This document shows, one piece after another, positions 53,741-64,000 of a DNA stretch of 64,000 bases. The translations under genes and the position numbers were made by a program. The notes under the pieces were generated by a model that had not been told where the DNA came from, did not search any database, and worked only from the letters and a program-made list of their open reading frames with translations. The DNA is from Bactericera cockerelli (taxonomy: Eukaryota; Arthropoda; Insecta; Hemiptera; Triozidae), in NCBI GenBank assembly GCA_024516035.1, contig CM044967.1, forward strand, positions 12,699,592-12,763,591, written 5' to 3'. Each line of letters opens with the position of its first letter. The first letter of the stretch is position 1.

Positions 53741-55485
53741 TCATTTAAATTAATGAAATTATACACACACATTAGTAGAAATAAACAATCAACTATCCAA
53801 GATGTAGTAAGTCATTTGTTGTTATAATGAACAATCTGTTCCCCTTTGATAGGTTTAAGCTTTTTCAAAAGTTTTTTTTTAATGTCTAAACTCTAAAAAG
53901 ATTCCTATAACTTTATCGAGGCATTTGTTATATGTTAGGTCACCTAATATTGTCATAGTCAATGTCAAAAGAAATTAGAAATTAACCATCATAAAGAGAT
54001 ATACCCTTCTCTTTACCTCTTTTTTTATAAAAAAAATTCAGGTTAATAACAAAATTTAACATACCTTTACTAATAAATGTCCGGTTAAAGAATCCCACAC
54101 ACATTACACAAATAAACTTGCACCATTGACCAAAAACAAAAGTTACTGAAACCGACAATTCGAAAAAACACAAGGTAATGTTAGAAATTAAATATCATGA
54201 AGACAAGTCAAACTGCAAGCATTCAGCTTTAAACAAAGTACTAAAAATTTGCATCATTTAATAATTATTTTTTAGTCACTCATTTAAATTTAGTTGAAAA
54301 ATATTTTTAAAGTTAGTAAATTATATAATTTATTTTAAAAAATAAAATCTTAAATAACTACACTTTAAATTACCGCTCAAATAACAAAGTCGATTGAAAT
54401 TAATTAGGAAGGTGACCAGAAAAAACACAACAAATTTTTATGTTTGTAAACAAAAAACGAAGTTGTATAAAATCTAACTTTCGGGGGCCCGGTAACAAGC
54501 GAACGCGACTGAAGTTGACTAAACAAGAATTATTGGAACTGAAAAAAACCCGTGAGGTGAGGGAGAGTGAGGTAGTCAGGTATGAGGAGTAAGTAGGCAG
54601 TGAGAAGTGCTCAAGATATGCTTCCAATGCATCATGCTCGCCCTGCCCAATGTTACCTTAACAGGATAAGTGGTAGGGGTACCTTATACGAAGTCATACA
54701 AATCAGTGGCTGGGTTCTTCTCACTTTAAATAATCTTCTTCTCCCTTCTCTCTCACTCATCTCTGTTTCTCTCATCTGCACTCTATTCTTCTATCTTTGT
54801 CTTTCGTTTGGTTCGCGGATGGCTACAATTTCTGCGCTGTGCAACATGTTCTCAAGAATCAGCTCACCTGTAGAAAGGTGTGATGGGAACCCAGCCATCT
54901 CAGAATGGGAGCACACGGACACTATATTTCCCGAGATATGCGTTGCCTTCGCTCTATATTCTACAAGCTGATGGTCGAAATAAAGCACTAGGTATACTCA
55001 GGGGCAATTTGAATCAATCAATAAAAACAGAAAAGTGAGAAGTTGTACTAAATGTACATGAATATGGAATAACAGAATATACCTGGACATCTCTTTCAAG
55101 GCTATTGGCTCTCTTGAGCAGGAAATAGATCTCAATATTCATACCATCCACAAAAATATCTATTTCAATCACTAACGTCATTCCGACTTTGCTATCATGG
55201 CTATTTGAATACCATTTGGAAGGAACCCAGGCTTTAGATCTGGGCGTCCCACATTTATTGCCACACAGGCACAAACTCCGATGGTGTTTTACTGTAGGAT
55301 TTATATTTAATTAAATTCTAATATCTCTACTACCTATTATCTTAACCAACCCTGAAAAATCATGAAATACTCGTTTGTTTTAATCAGATTGTGTAAAATA
55401 CTATTAATAAAAGTACTTCTTTCATTTTTCATCTCAGTTGACTCAGTTTTTATTGAAACCAAAAAAAAAACCCCCCGAGACTTAC

Positions 55486-55895
55486 TGTCGTCCAGAAGTA
55501 AAAGGCTCCTTGGATATGTCTCCATTTCCAACAAGTCTTTCTTCAGTGTTTCTAACCCGCTTGATGGCTCCATCTAGATCTTCCAGTTCTTCGAGAAAAG
55601 CAGCAACAAGTCTCTCTAGTTGATTCCTGAAGTTTTCAAACAAGAGCGCCGGACGTTTGCCTGAGATGTTTACAATAAAGTCTCATGCACTGATTTGGCC
55701 CCAGTCCAAGTCCTGATGAATTTGTCTTGTACATTTGGTCCTAAGTGACTTGGCGTTCAATATTAATTCGCAGTACATTACTTTTCGCTCGGCTGATATC
55801 GGTAGTCTGGGTCTGCATTTTATTGGAACAATTATTTTTGTGATGCACTCGAATAGTTTCTTCAACCTCCTCCTCTTCTTCTTCTTCTTTTACTT
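55486..55895 (-). pseudogene. Coding remnant, unrecognised
   Basis: The minus strand shows one frame open for about 125 codons but for a TGA near 55680, ending at a consensus donor (CGACA|GTAAGT, 55485). The part after the stop (KRPALLFENFRNQLERLVAA, EELEDLDGAIKRVRNTEERL) is helical and coiled-coil-like. Upstream, a different frame begins with a Glu run and reads TQTTDISRAKSNVLRIN. Frame changes plus the stop suggest a decayed gene or unreadable exon borders. I do not recognise the family. Confidence 0.25.
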
Positions 55896-56080
55896 ATTTT
55901 TATTCTTTTTTATTTGTCTACTACTTTTACTTAGACAAGGCTCCAGCTTTTAGTACATGATAATGATGACTACTTCTCTATTTTTCTCTTTTATAATGAT
56001 GACTTCTTTCGTTTTCGTAGAAGGCAATGTACAAAATTGTACATTGTACATGTACAACTGCTACAAGGTAATGAATCATC

Positions 56081-56241
56081 TTTTTTCTTAATTTGGGTTT
56101 AACGAAGCTTTCAACTACATGATCATATCACGACGGGGGTGTTATCCTCCAGCTCCACCCTCCATTCGCAGGAAACTCACAAACCCGCTACCCACATTAA
56201 CCTCACCCAGCCTGGGTTGGGTCGGAACGCCAGCATCACGA
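56081..56241 (-). mobile_element. SINE of the 5S-headed family, head lost
   Basis: Body identical in type to 3220-3447 (CACGACGGGGGTGTTATCCT, CCCACATTAACCTCACCCAG) with AATGAATC near both borders; the 5S part is missing. Confidence 0.7.
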
Positions 56242-57952
56242 ATGAATCTTTATGCTATACATATTTTTTAAAAAATAGCAGTTTATGTTGGTAAAATTCA
56301 GGAATCTTCGAAGAGTTATCATGTCATTCTTTGTGTTTAAAGCAAGAGTGTCACAATTGGGTGGAAGAGATTGCCACAGCCAATAACCCCGCCCTTTAGG
56401 TAGGACATTATTGTTATTTTCTTTTTTTACTTGTTTATTTTGTCATTTGTTTGTGTTTTTTTTTTTTTTTTTTTTTTTTTTCTTCTTTTCTTGATTTTAT
56501 ACTGTTACCATTGTACTTTGTCCTCCTAATAAAGCTTAAAAAAAAAAAAAAAATTCCAAGCAGTCCGAGTTAATATTCGCTATATCTTGGACTCGAACCA
56601 TTGGCCTCTGAGTCTACTGAATTGAAAATATTTCTGGGTACGCGCCTGCCTTTAACAACAAAAAAAACTACTAATTCTCAGAGACACGAAATTTCAGAAC
56701 AGTTTTAATCCAAAGTTCAGACACGGACAAGATAAGCACAGGTGCTATCTATTTGCACAGACTATTTCTTAATTGGATTAACACTCGAATAGTGAACATT
56801 ATAAGGATTGCACATAGGAACATAAAATTGTAAAACATGCAGAGTCAAATCAACGTGAGCTAACGCGATTATAGCCACAGCATTCTGTTGAATGAATTTT
56901 CGAGTATAGATTTCAGTAGAAACATTTCAGCCAGGACTTTAGGGAAGGGCAATGTGAGTAGATAAATACAACTCCTAGGTATTGAGGCAAGCTTTTGTTT
57001 TAAGGATAGAGAACAGGTATTGCCATCCTGAATTAATAAAAGAGGGAAAGTTTCTATTCTGTATCATAGAAGAAGAAAAAAAAACAGAGCAAATTTTAAT
57101 TTCCTTCATGCAACAAATTTTAGTCACACTTTAATGAGCCTTTGATAAATTTGATAAGCCCCACAGTTGTCTTGACTTTTGCTAAAATTTCTCACGTGAA
57201 CATTTTTTTTTTTTTTTTCTTCATTACTGAGATTGAATAGAGGGTGAAACCCCCGTCTCAATAGTGACCGCAGTAGTTTAAATAGACGTAATCAAATAAC
57301 AAGAACCACTTCTTCAGGAAAGAAATTTGCCTCATGAGTGAAGGATAGCTCCTTGAATGTTGTTGAAACAGAACCTATCTACTCGTACTGTCCTCATAGA
57401 ACTAAAGTGACACAAAAAAACTCAGATGATGTCTACTGAAAGTTCAACCTGAATAATTACTCATACATCAGCCCTAGGTGAGACATTGAGACATGCAAAA
57501 ATTCACCGCATACAGGGTGTAACAATTGTACAAAGTTGTAGACGTAATGTTGTTTATTCATCTTAGTAAGTATCTAATTTATAAGGTTTGCCCATTTTAA
57601 CAATGTCCCTAAAAAAAATAACATTAATTAAATTTAAAGGATAATGGACTTGAATTGTCCAGAAAAATGTAAAACTTATGAATTAGGTAATACTAAAGTC
57701 TAAGACGTCTTTCATATGGTGCAACTCCCATCTTAAATGTTTATTCATTTTTAAGTTTAAAATTTAGGGTATTTACAAAAAATAACTCATAGAGTTTGGA
57801 ATTATGTCAGAATTGTTTTGATCTCTGAGCAGAAATTGGTTTGAGTCGTTCTATCAACAAAAAAATATATGTGCATTAGCCATATTAAATCAGAAAGCGT
57901 CTTGGAACTCTTTGTCAACCGCCTTACCTATTCCCTGGAGATCGAAAAACCA

Positions 57953-58120
57953 AGGCCCGAATTATGAAACAGGATTAGATTAACTAATTCTACACTATCC
58001 CTTCATACACCCTCTGATGGGAATTTAAACCAATCACAGCACATTTATATCAGCTGTTAAGTGATAGTGGCTTGGTTTAACAAATCCTATATATTTAATA
58101 CTGTTTCAGAATTCGGCCCT
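57953..58120. mobile_element. MITE family M, copy 4
   Basis: Ends AGGCCCGAATTATGAAACAG and CAGAATTCGGCCCT. AAAACCA lies on both sides, a likely target duplication. Core GAATTTAAACCAATCACAGC. Confidence 0.75.
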
Positions 58121-58255
58121 AAAACCAAAGGAATCTCTGAAATTAACGCAGTTTAATTACTTCCTTTAGCTAAATGGAGTTTTAAATTACTAAAGTTCAC
58201 CATTCACTCATTTTTAACAAGTGTAGCTTCCTAATGGAACCGATCTCACCAAATC

Positions 58256-58397
58256 ACCAGCTCGATCTTTAAGTTAGCGGACTTGTAACTTGGAGGTCGG
58301 TGGTTCGAGTCCTTCGAGGACCAAGCATGGAATTTTTTACTATTAGGGTGGATTTGCCTATTTGTGATATCATTCCTATGATCAACACAAATATTTT
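58256..58397 (+). mobile_element. tRNA-derived SINE family T, copy
   Basis: CGATCTTTAAGTTAGCGGAC, GGTGGTTCGAGTCC, and a body ending GATCAACACAAATATTTT. Confidence 0.7.
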
Positions 58398-58667
58398 CTG
58401 AGTGAAATAATATCGATAACCATTAACAGTACATTTATAGTGCGTACACCAATATAGTACAATTTCTGACTTTTCTGTTTTGACTGATTGACTGATAAAC
58501 CTGAAAGCCTACCTAGTGCCTTGTGCTTCATCCTGTATGAAGCATAGGAGATACAGGTAAGTAGGCTTTAAATATTAAGACATTCTTTGTACGATTTCCT
58601 TATTTGAATAATTCCCTGCACATGCTATTGATTTTGCATTTTTATATTTATTCAGAGACGCTTTGCT

Positions 58668-58765
58668 AAGGTCATTTCCATTCGCTGGAAACTTACAAAA
58701 CAGCCACCTGTATAAACATCACCCATCCTGGGTTGGGACGGGAATAGCCAGCATCACGAAGATTC
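58668..58765 (-). mobile_element. SINE body fragment next to a LINE
   Basis: CATTCGCTGGAAACTTACA, CATCACCCATCCTGGGTTGG and CCAGCATCACGAAG match the shared SINE body. It ends where the LINE begins. Confidence 0.6.
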
Positions 58766-58773
58766 AAAATTGA

Positions 58774-59873
58774 ATGATCATATCAAAATCAATCCTCAAA
58801 CCCGATAATACCTACATCTGGAATAGCTCAAGGCTCCAAAATATCTAGCCTATTATTTATCCTAACCTATGGAAATGTGTGTAAAAATATCAGTTCGAAA
58901 ATATTACTCTATGCAGATGATTTGAAGATTTTTAGAAAAATAACTTGTCAGGAGGATTGCCTAGAACTTCAAAATGATCTCAACATTGTAAGAGAAAGAC
59001 TACACAAGATCGGCCTTCATTTCCATCCCTCCAAATCTAAAAAACTTACGATCAGTAGAAAATCTTACAATGTAAACTTCATTTACAAAATGGGTGAAGA
59101 CGAAATAGATCAAGTCAACTCTCACAAGGATCTAGGTATCATACTGGACAGTCAGTTCAAATTCAAAGAACATCAGGCCACTATGATTAAAACAGCCTAC
59201 AAAAATTTAGGACTGATAATAAGATTCGGGAAGCACGTTCAAGACGTAGATGTACTTAGGACACTGTTCTTATCCTTGGTTCGATCGAAACTTGAGTACG
59301 GCTCAGTCATCTGGAGCCCTAGCACTCAAGTCGAATCTAAAGCAATTGAGAGAGTGCAATCCACCTTTGTTAGGTATCTATTTAAAAAGGAAAATGGTTT
59401 CTATCCAAAATACCCTCAAGCGATTTCCTATACAACTCTTATAGAAATGCTTGACATACAATCCCTCTCAAAAAGGCGAGATCTCGACAGATTGATGTTG
59501 TTGTATAAGCTACTGAACAACCAGCTCTTATGTCCAAGCCTCCTCAATTGTTTGAGATTTAAAATCCAAAATCCAACACTAAGACCAAGAATGGCTGGGC
59601 TGTTTCAGGTTCCTGATCCCCAATTTACTAAACTACAAGAAGCGCCAATAACTAGAGCTATGACACTCTGCAACACACTTCAGCTGGACCATGATCACTA
59701 TATAATCTCTCTGGTGATCTGTTCCGGCTGGAATGTGAGCAGAGAATGTCTGTATAAAAATGTTAAAGTTAAGTCTGTATTGTTTATAATCTTTAGTTTG
59801 TATGCCTTGTTAGGACATTAGTATTGTCGTTTGGATTACTTTATAGTATTAAAGTTCTAAATGATGTTATGTC

Positions 59874-59915
<42 letters not shown>
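58774..59915 (+). mobile_element. 5'-truncated Jockey/CR1-like LINE, C-terminal reverse transcriptase
   Basis: The frame is open from just after a TGA near 58772 to TAG at 59819-59821. It covers the RT palm and thumb: SGIAQGSKISSLLFIL, the catalytic LLYADDLKIF (YADD), SHKDLGIILDSQFKFKEH, then LEYGSVIWSP and the helical C-terminal region common to non-LTR elements without RNase H. The endonuclease and RT fingers are absent. The end is a 36-nt poly(A) run at 59878-59915. The open frame and long tail suggest a fairly recent, truncated insertion. The RT copies RNA at a nicked target site; this fragment cannot. Confidence 0.85.
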
Positions 59916-59918
<3 letters not shown>

Positions 59919-60237
59919 TTATCCATGTCCTGACTTCCCTCGAAGTTGCTTATCCTCAGTGACAGGACGAGAACTAGTGTAGTCAAAATGTCATTGATGC
60001 GTCCTAGTTAGCTTCTGCTTCTAATCAACTTGAAATGTTCACTGATTTTTTGATTTTTCTCGATTGCATCATTAAAATTTATTAGCAAAACCAACTGTTT
60101 GCCCGTGCTTCGCAACAAGACTCGACTGCATACAAGCATGATTACACACTAGCACACACAGAACTGAAGAGTCAATCACAGAAATGAAGTGAAGAGGCTG
60201 AAACAATGAAACTTGGAGAGAGAGTAATACTATGTAT

Positions 60238-60409
60238 GTCGGGACACTGGCTACTATTCTTACTCGCTAAGGATTCAAATGTCGGAACACTGGCTGCTAT
60301 TCTTACTTGCTAAGGATTCAAATGTCGGGACACTGGCTACTATTCTTACTTGCTAAGGATTCAAATGTCGGGATACTGGCTACTATTCTTACTTGCTAAG
60401 GATTCAAAT
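60238..60409. repeat. 43-bp tandem repeat, four copies
   Basis: Unit GTCGGGACACTGGCTACTAT then TCTTACTTGCTAAGGATTCA and AAT. Copies differ at one to three bases. Confidence 0.95.
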
Positions 60410-60499
60410 GTGTTCGTCAAAGAAAATGCTGAAGCATTGCCCTACTAGTTGATGTCCAAGTCTTTTTGTACTTTTATAATATTTTCAAGCAAACAGATA

Positions 60500-60690
60500 A
60501 GGTAAGCCAGGTAGCGTAGGGATCCGTTGGTTCGAATCCCACCCCGTGCATCATGAATTTTTCCTCATTAATTTGAGTTTTGTGACTACATAATAATAAG
60601 ACTCTGAGGGTTAGGTGGTAGAAAATGCTTTGAGCATTAACCTCGCCTGATGGTTACCACCATCATAATAATAAAACTAAAGAGTTTTAT
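60500..60690 (+). mobile_element. tRNA-derived SINE family G, copy 2 (5'-truncated)
   Basis: CAGGTAGCGTAGGGATCCGT, GGTTCGAATCCCACC, tail hairpin AATGCTTTGAGCATT, AACCTCGCC. It ends in an inverted repeat of TTATTATGATGGTG. Confidence 0.75.
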
Positions 60691-61051
60691 TATTATGATG
60701 GTGATTTTCATGGTCGGTTCTTATGAAAATTTCCATTTCTCTCACCGTTTCGGCTGCTTTTAGCAACAGACAAACTCTAATCGTCAGATGGGTTACTCAG
60801 ATATTAGGCACTGAGAGCTATCTAAATCTACTAGAGAGGTGTCTTTTTAGTGGGTAGAATTCTCTCACACCAGGACGGGATGAGTTGGACCTGGGACGCC
60901 TGGGTGTCTCTAAAAAATCTTTTCTTGCCTTCTACAAAAAAGACACTGATTTGATTTTTACAAATGTATAGAAGGTAAGACCAATGGAGGATTTTTCTCC
61001 AGTCAATTTCCTAATGTTACTGAAAAATCAGCTTAATGTCGTGCGTTCAAT

Positions 61052-61180
61052 GCATTGGTTGTTGAGTGGTTAAGGCACTAGTCTGGTGATCCAGGTAGCG
61101 TCGGTTTTAATCCTACTCAATGCATGAATTTACCCTCAATGTATGAATTTATTACTTGAGATTTGGACCACGTAGTAATG
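61052..61180 (+). mobile_element. tRNA-derived SINE family G, copy 3 (diverged)
   Basis: TGCATTGGTTGTTGAGTGGT, GTGATCCAGGTAGCGTCGG, then a partial body; the tail hairpin is lost. Confidence 0.55.
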
Positions 61181-62470
61181 ACACCAGACCAACTGCTAGA
61201 AATGGGAACTCGAGTTGTATTTGGGCAGATTACTTACCTACATAATGTAAGGTAGAGTCAACGTTTGATAAAATGAAACTTCGAGCACAGATTTTTCTTT
61301 CCCTTTTTCAAAAGATAAAAGTACCTTAAAGAGATTGCTAATATAACTGTATAAATAAAATTTTAACAATCAATTCAAATAAAAAGAGTTTACTACTGAA
61401 CAAAAATGAAAAGACGAGCTCTCGTAAGGTATTAGTGGCATTATAGTCTTGAGACGAGAAATTTCTCGTCTACCTATTCGTTTTAAATTTGTTTCGTCTC
61501 AAAATTGTCACAATTTTTCTTGTCTCAAAGAAAACTAATGTCTCATAGGACAGAAGCTAAGAGTGCCCATTACTGTTTATAGTTACAAGTGAAATTTAAA
61601 AGTCTACCAAATTTGAGTGGTATTCCAACTCTATTTAACACTGTTTATAAACAATACTTTACAAGCAGAGTAAAATACTAGTGCATTGTCTACTCTGTAC
61701 GTAATACAAACACAATAATCATACAATATGTCTTAACATTTACACATTCAAATAAAAATTGAAAGCTATTCTTGCATAGAAAATCGTATGCTTGATGGTG
61801 TTTGGTTATTTGTTTGTTCAAACGTTCACTGTTTCAGACACATCGATAAATCATATCAACCGAGACCCTATTGATAGACCATAAGTGACATCTGGTAACT
61901 GAGTACCTTCTTGGTCCTTAGCTTATAATTATGGAGTCATTATTAAATTCGAACCTGAGAATTTATTACCCATAACCCATTCAATGTGGATATCTCCGAG
62001 CGTTAGACGAGTGCTATCTCGCTTCCTTTTATCATTTCAATATTTAATATTTAATTCTATCCAGGAGTAGTCGAACACTTGTGAATGTTTCTTCATCCTG
62101 ACGCGCAGTCTGTTATCTGTATATCCTGAGGCGGAGGCTTCACTGGCCAAAACCGTATGAAAGAGCTAATTATGGTTTCAACAGAGGAAGTGAGAAAACA
62201 GTAGCAGCCCTTTTCTGAAATGTCTTTCAAATTTATGGTGGTTTAACCAGGAAAACCATTGAGGTATTTATCTTGAGTTGGAAGAGTGGCTGAATGTGAG
62301 TTCCAGCATGTTGATTGGGAGACCGGCATGTACCTTGGTTGTGGTGTTGTGGTATGATTGTCATCTGACCTGGTTGTAGTGTTTTCAGTGAAACCCTTAC
62401 AATGTACACTACTAATGAGATCTATAATAATAATAATAGAAAATCTTATAAGGGCAAAGTTTTATAAGTG

Positions 62471-62514
62471 AAGCTATTAAGCCCAGAACTATTTGGTTCT
62501 AGGCTTAATAGCTT
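62471..62514. repeat. Inverted repeat
   Basis: AAGCTATTAAGCC and GGCTTAATAGCTT close an inner AGAAC/GTTCT stem. Confidence 0.85.
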
Positions 62515-62569
62515 TTGATTCTATATTTGGTTTATTTCTATTTGCTTTTAAAAATCTGATTTGACATAA

Positions 62570-62770
62570 TCAGGACGTGGATTTTACCCTCCATTCGCTA
62601 GGAATCGTACCAGCTACCCATATTAACCTCACTCAGCATGGGTAATAGGGCCGAAATGCCAGCATTAATTTTCGGTTGAAAAACTCTCCCCCCAACATCA
62701 GGGAATCGAACTCGAGATCTCTGGACTACGCGGGCAGTAGTCACACAACCGTTACACCACGGAGTTCTGG
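62570..62770 (-). mobile_element. tRNA-headed SINE with shared body, copy 2
   Basis: Minus strand CTCCGTGGTGTAACGGTTGT and GAGTTCGATTCCCTG, then the same body as at 48.7 kb (AGGTTAATATGGGTAGCTGG, GCGAATGGAGGGTAAAATCC). Confidence 0.7.
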
Positions 62771-62929
62771 ATTGTGTAGTGGTATGGAAGTAGTAATCTC
62801 GTAAGCAGTATACAACGGGTTCAAGCGCTAGCAGGCCCGAAATTTTTTACTATAGTCCACCGCGTCGCCAGAATTGGATCAAAATAACAAAAAACATCTT
62901 TTGATCATAAACTTATAAGTTAGCTCTTA

Positions 62930-63822
62930 GCCCTCTTTGTAACTTCTCTTTCTATGAAATGAACAAATGTATTGAAGAATTGGGATTAAACAAACAACAG
63001 CTCGAAGAAGCAATGCAAAGAAGAAAGACAAAACCATCAACTATAATGAGAGAACATTTAAGAAAAAAAGAATATGAAAATTGGTGTGCTTTGACTCAAA
63101 GGGGGATGGGAGTTGAAATTTTCAAGGAATGCCTTACATCTAACCATCTCATTGTAAACAAAGATGGTTTAAACCAATTCTGAATGGGTTACATCCTTAA
63201 AGATGGCGTGTAATGTTGTTCCTGTACGATCCATCCCTGGCAGAAGCTCAAGTACTCCTCAGTGCAGAAGATGCAATACTGAGAGAGAAACCCTTGCCCA
63301 TGTACTTGGCTCCTGTCATGTTGGTGACCTGCTCCGGAACTCAAGACACCACGAAATCAGAAAAATCATTGCAAAGGAACTGCGAAAACAAGGTTGGCAG
63401 GTGCAAGAAGACATTCATTGTGTGGCTGATGATGGTTCCAACCGGAGAGTGGATATCCTGTGCTGGAAAGGAGACAAAGGTTTTATTATTGATCCAACAG
63501 TGCGCACAGAAAAGTCATGTAACCAAGCCAAAGAAGTGGATGAGGAGAAAAAGTCAATTTATGAACCCTGTGTACCCTATTTTAAAGAAAATTTTAACAT
63601 AAAAGAAATCAAAGTGATCGGATTGCTGATTGGTGCACGAGGTGCAATGACGAGTTTTTTTGAAGAGTTCAGAAAAAATTTTAACCTTCCGAAATCCATT
63701 TTAAAAGAAATAACGACATCAACAGTTAGAGGTACTTGCAAGATTATCCATAACCATCTCTATAAAAACAACACCTGAACAAAACATCAAAAAAAAAGAA
63801 GAAAAAAAAAAAAAAAAATGTA
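62930..63822 (+). mobile_element. 5'-truncated LINE with R2-type restriction-like endonuclease
   Basis: Two adjoining frames make one C-terminal ORF2 fragment. The first (62959-63183; MNKCIEELGLNKQQLEEAMQ...) stops at TGA 63181-63183. The second, shifted by one base, continues as EWVTSLKMACNVVPVRSIPG with a CCHC knuckle (CRRCNTERETLAHVLGSC) and an endonuclease-like core (RRVDILCWKGDKGFIIDPTV). It ends TGA at 63776-63778 with an A-rich tail to 63822. CCHC followed by such a nuclease at the C-terminus is typical of the R2/R4/NeSL groups, which nick a chosen target site. RT is missing, so the exact clade is uncertain. Confidence 0.75.
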
Positions 63823-64000
63823 AAAAAGAAATTCATCCACCATATTTAATGTCCAAAATCACCATACTATGTAACTACTGTGGTTATAGGCAAACATCAT
63901 GAGATTCGTTGTTGATTAAATAATAAAAAAAAAAAATTAAAATTATTTGTAGGTAATGGAAGTAATAATAACATTCCTTTGAATATATCAAAATTTCTAA

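Larger units (their letters stand above)
49517..64000. other. Region upstream of first eyg exon seen
   Basis: This may be further eyg intron or 5' flank. It holds repeats and LINE fragments listed separately. I see no promoter I could defend. Stretches 49.5-51.1, 52.5-53.2, 53.8-55.3, 56.6-57.9 and 61.2-62.5 kb show nothing I can name. Confidence 0.6.

Noticed and set aside
54600..54988. Overlapping ORFs on both strands
   Set aside because: One has a good donor (CTACAG|GTGAGC) but no matching frame, domain or partner exon.

Overview
This is a stretch of animal, almost certainly insect, nuclear genome. It is AT-rich, has long introns with canonical GT-AG splice sites, and is packed with transposable elements (tRNA- and 5S-derived SINEs, hAT-like elements, a Helitron-like element, MITEs, truncated LINEs) and minisatellites. 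Nothing bacterial is present: no operons, no Shine-Dalgarno pattern, no CRISPR. A hemipteran such as a planthopper is my guess at host, but this is weak; the protein supports only 'insect'.

The window is dominated by one developmental gene on the minus strand, the Pax-family transcription factor eyegone (eyg / twin-of-eyegone type). Six coding exons run from about 49.5 kb down to 8.5 kb: N-terminal exon (49149-49516), QH-rich exon leading into the paired domain (22840-22986), two exons forming the RED half of the paired domain (18247-18387 and 12780-13054), and two exons splitting the homeodomain after residue 46 (11704-11900 and 8487-9029). Splice phases agree everywhere except at the 3' end of the 12780-13054 exon. 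That exon meets an in-frame TGA and is one base short of the phase its partner needs, so the window as given encodes a protein truncated before the homeodomain. This is either a one-base assembly error, a real allele, or unrecognised splicing.

The region downstream of the gene (1-8486) holds a 30-bp minisatellite with 90-bp higher-order structure, a Helitron-like element, a 5S-derived SINE with target-site duplication, and a 2.1-kb hAT element with decayed transposase. The introns hold a 38-bp minisatellite, a 189-nt pure purine tract (CU tract in the transcript) just before the second RED exon, and many SINEs. The 26-kb first intron also contains a 2.03-kb CACTG-ended element whose unoccupied site is visible in the same window, a 1.65-kb element full of GGACACTAC motifs, a 2.35-kb fold-back element with roughly 730-bp arms, and weak hints of a nested plus-strand transcript near 33.8-34.65 kb.

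Upstream of the first exon seen (49.5-64 kb) are a 90-bp minisatellite sharing its core with the one at 10.7 kb, a possible gene remnant at 55.5-55.9 kb, a 5'-truncated Jockey/CR1-like LINE (58.8-59.9 kb) and a 5'-truncated LINE with an R2-type restriction-like endonuclease (62.9-63.8 kb). The most interesting non-genic result is modular SINE architecture: 5S rRNA-like and tRNA-like heads on one shared body, and two SINE tails sharing a hairpin with different stem sequences.
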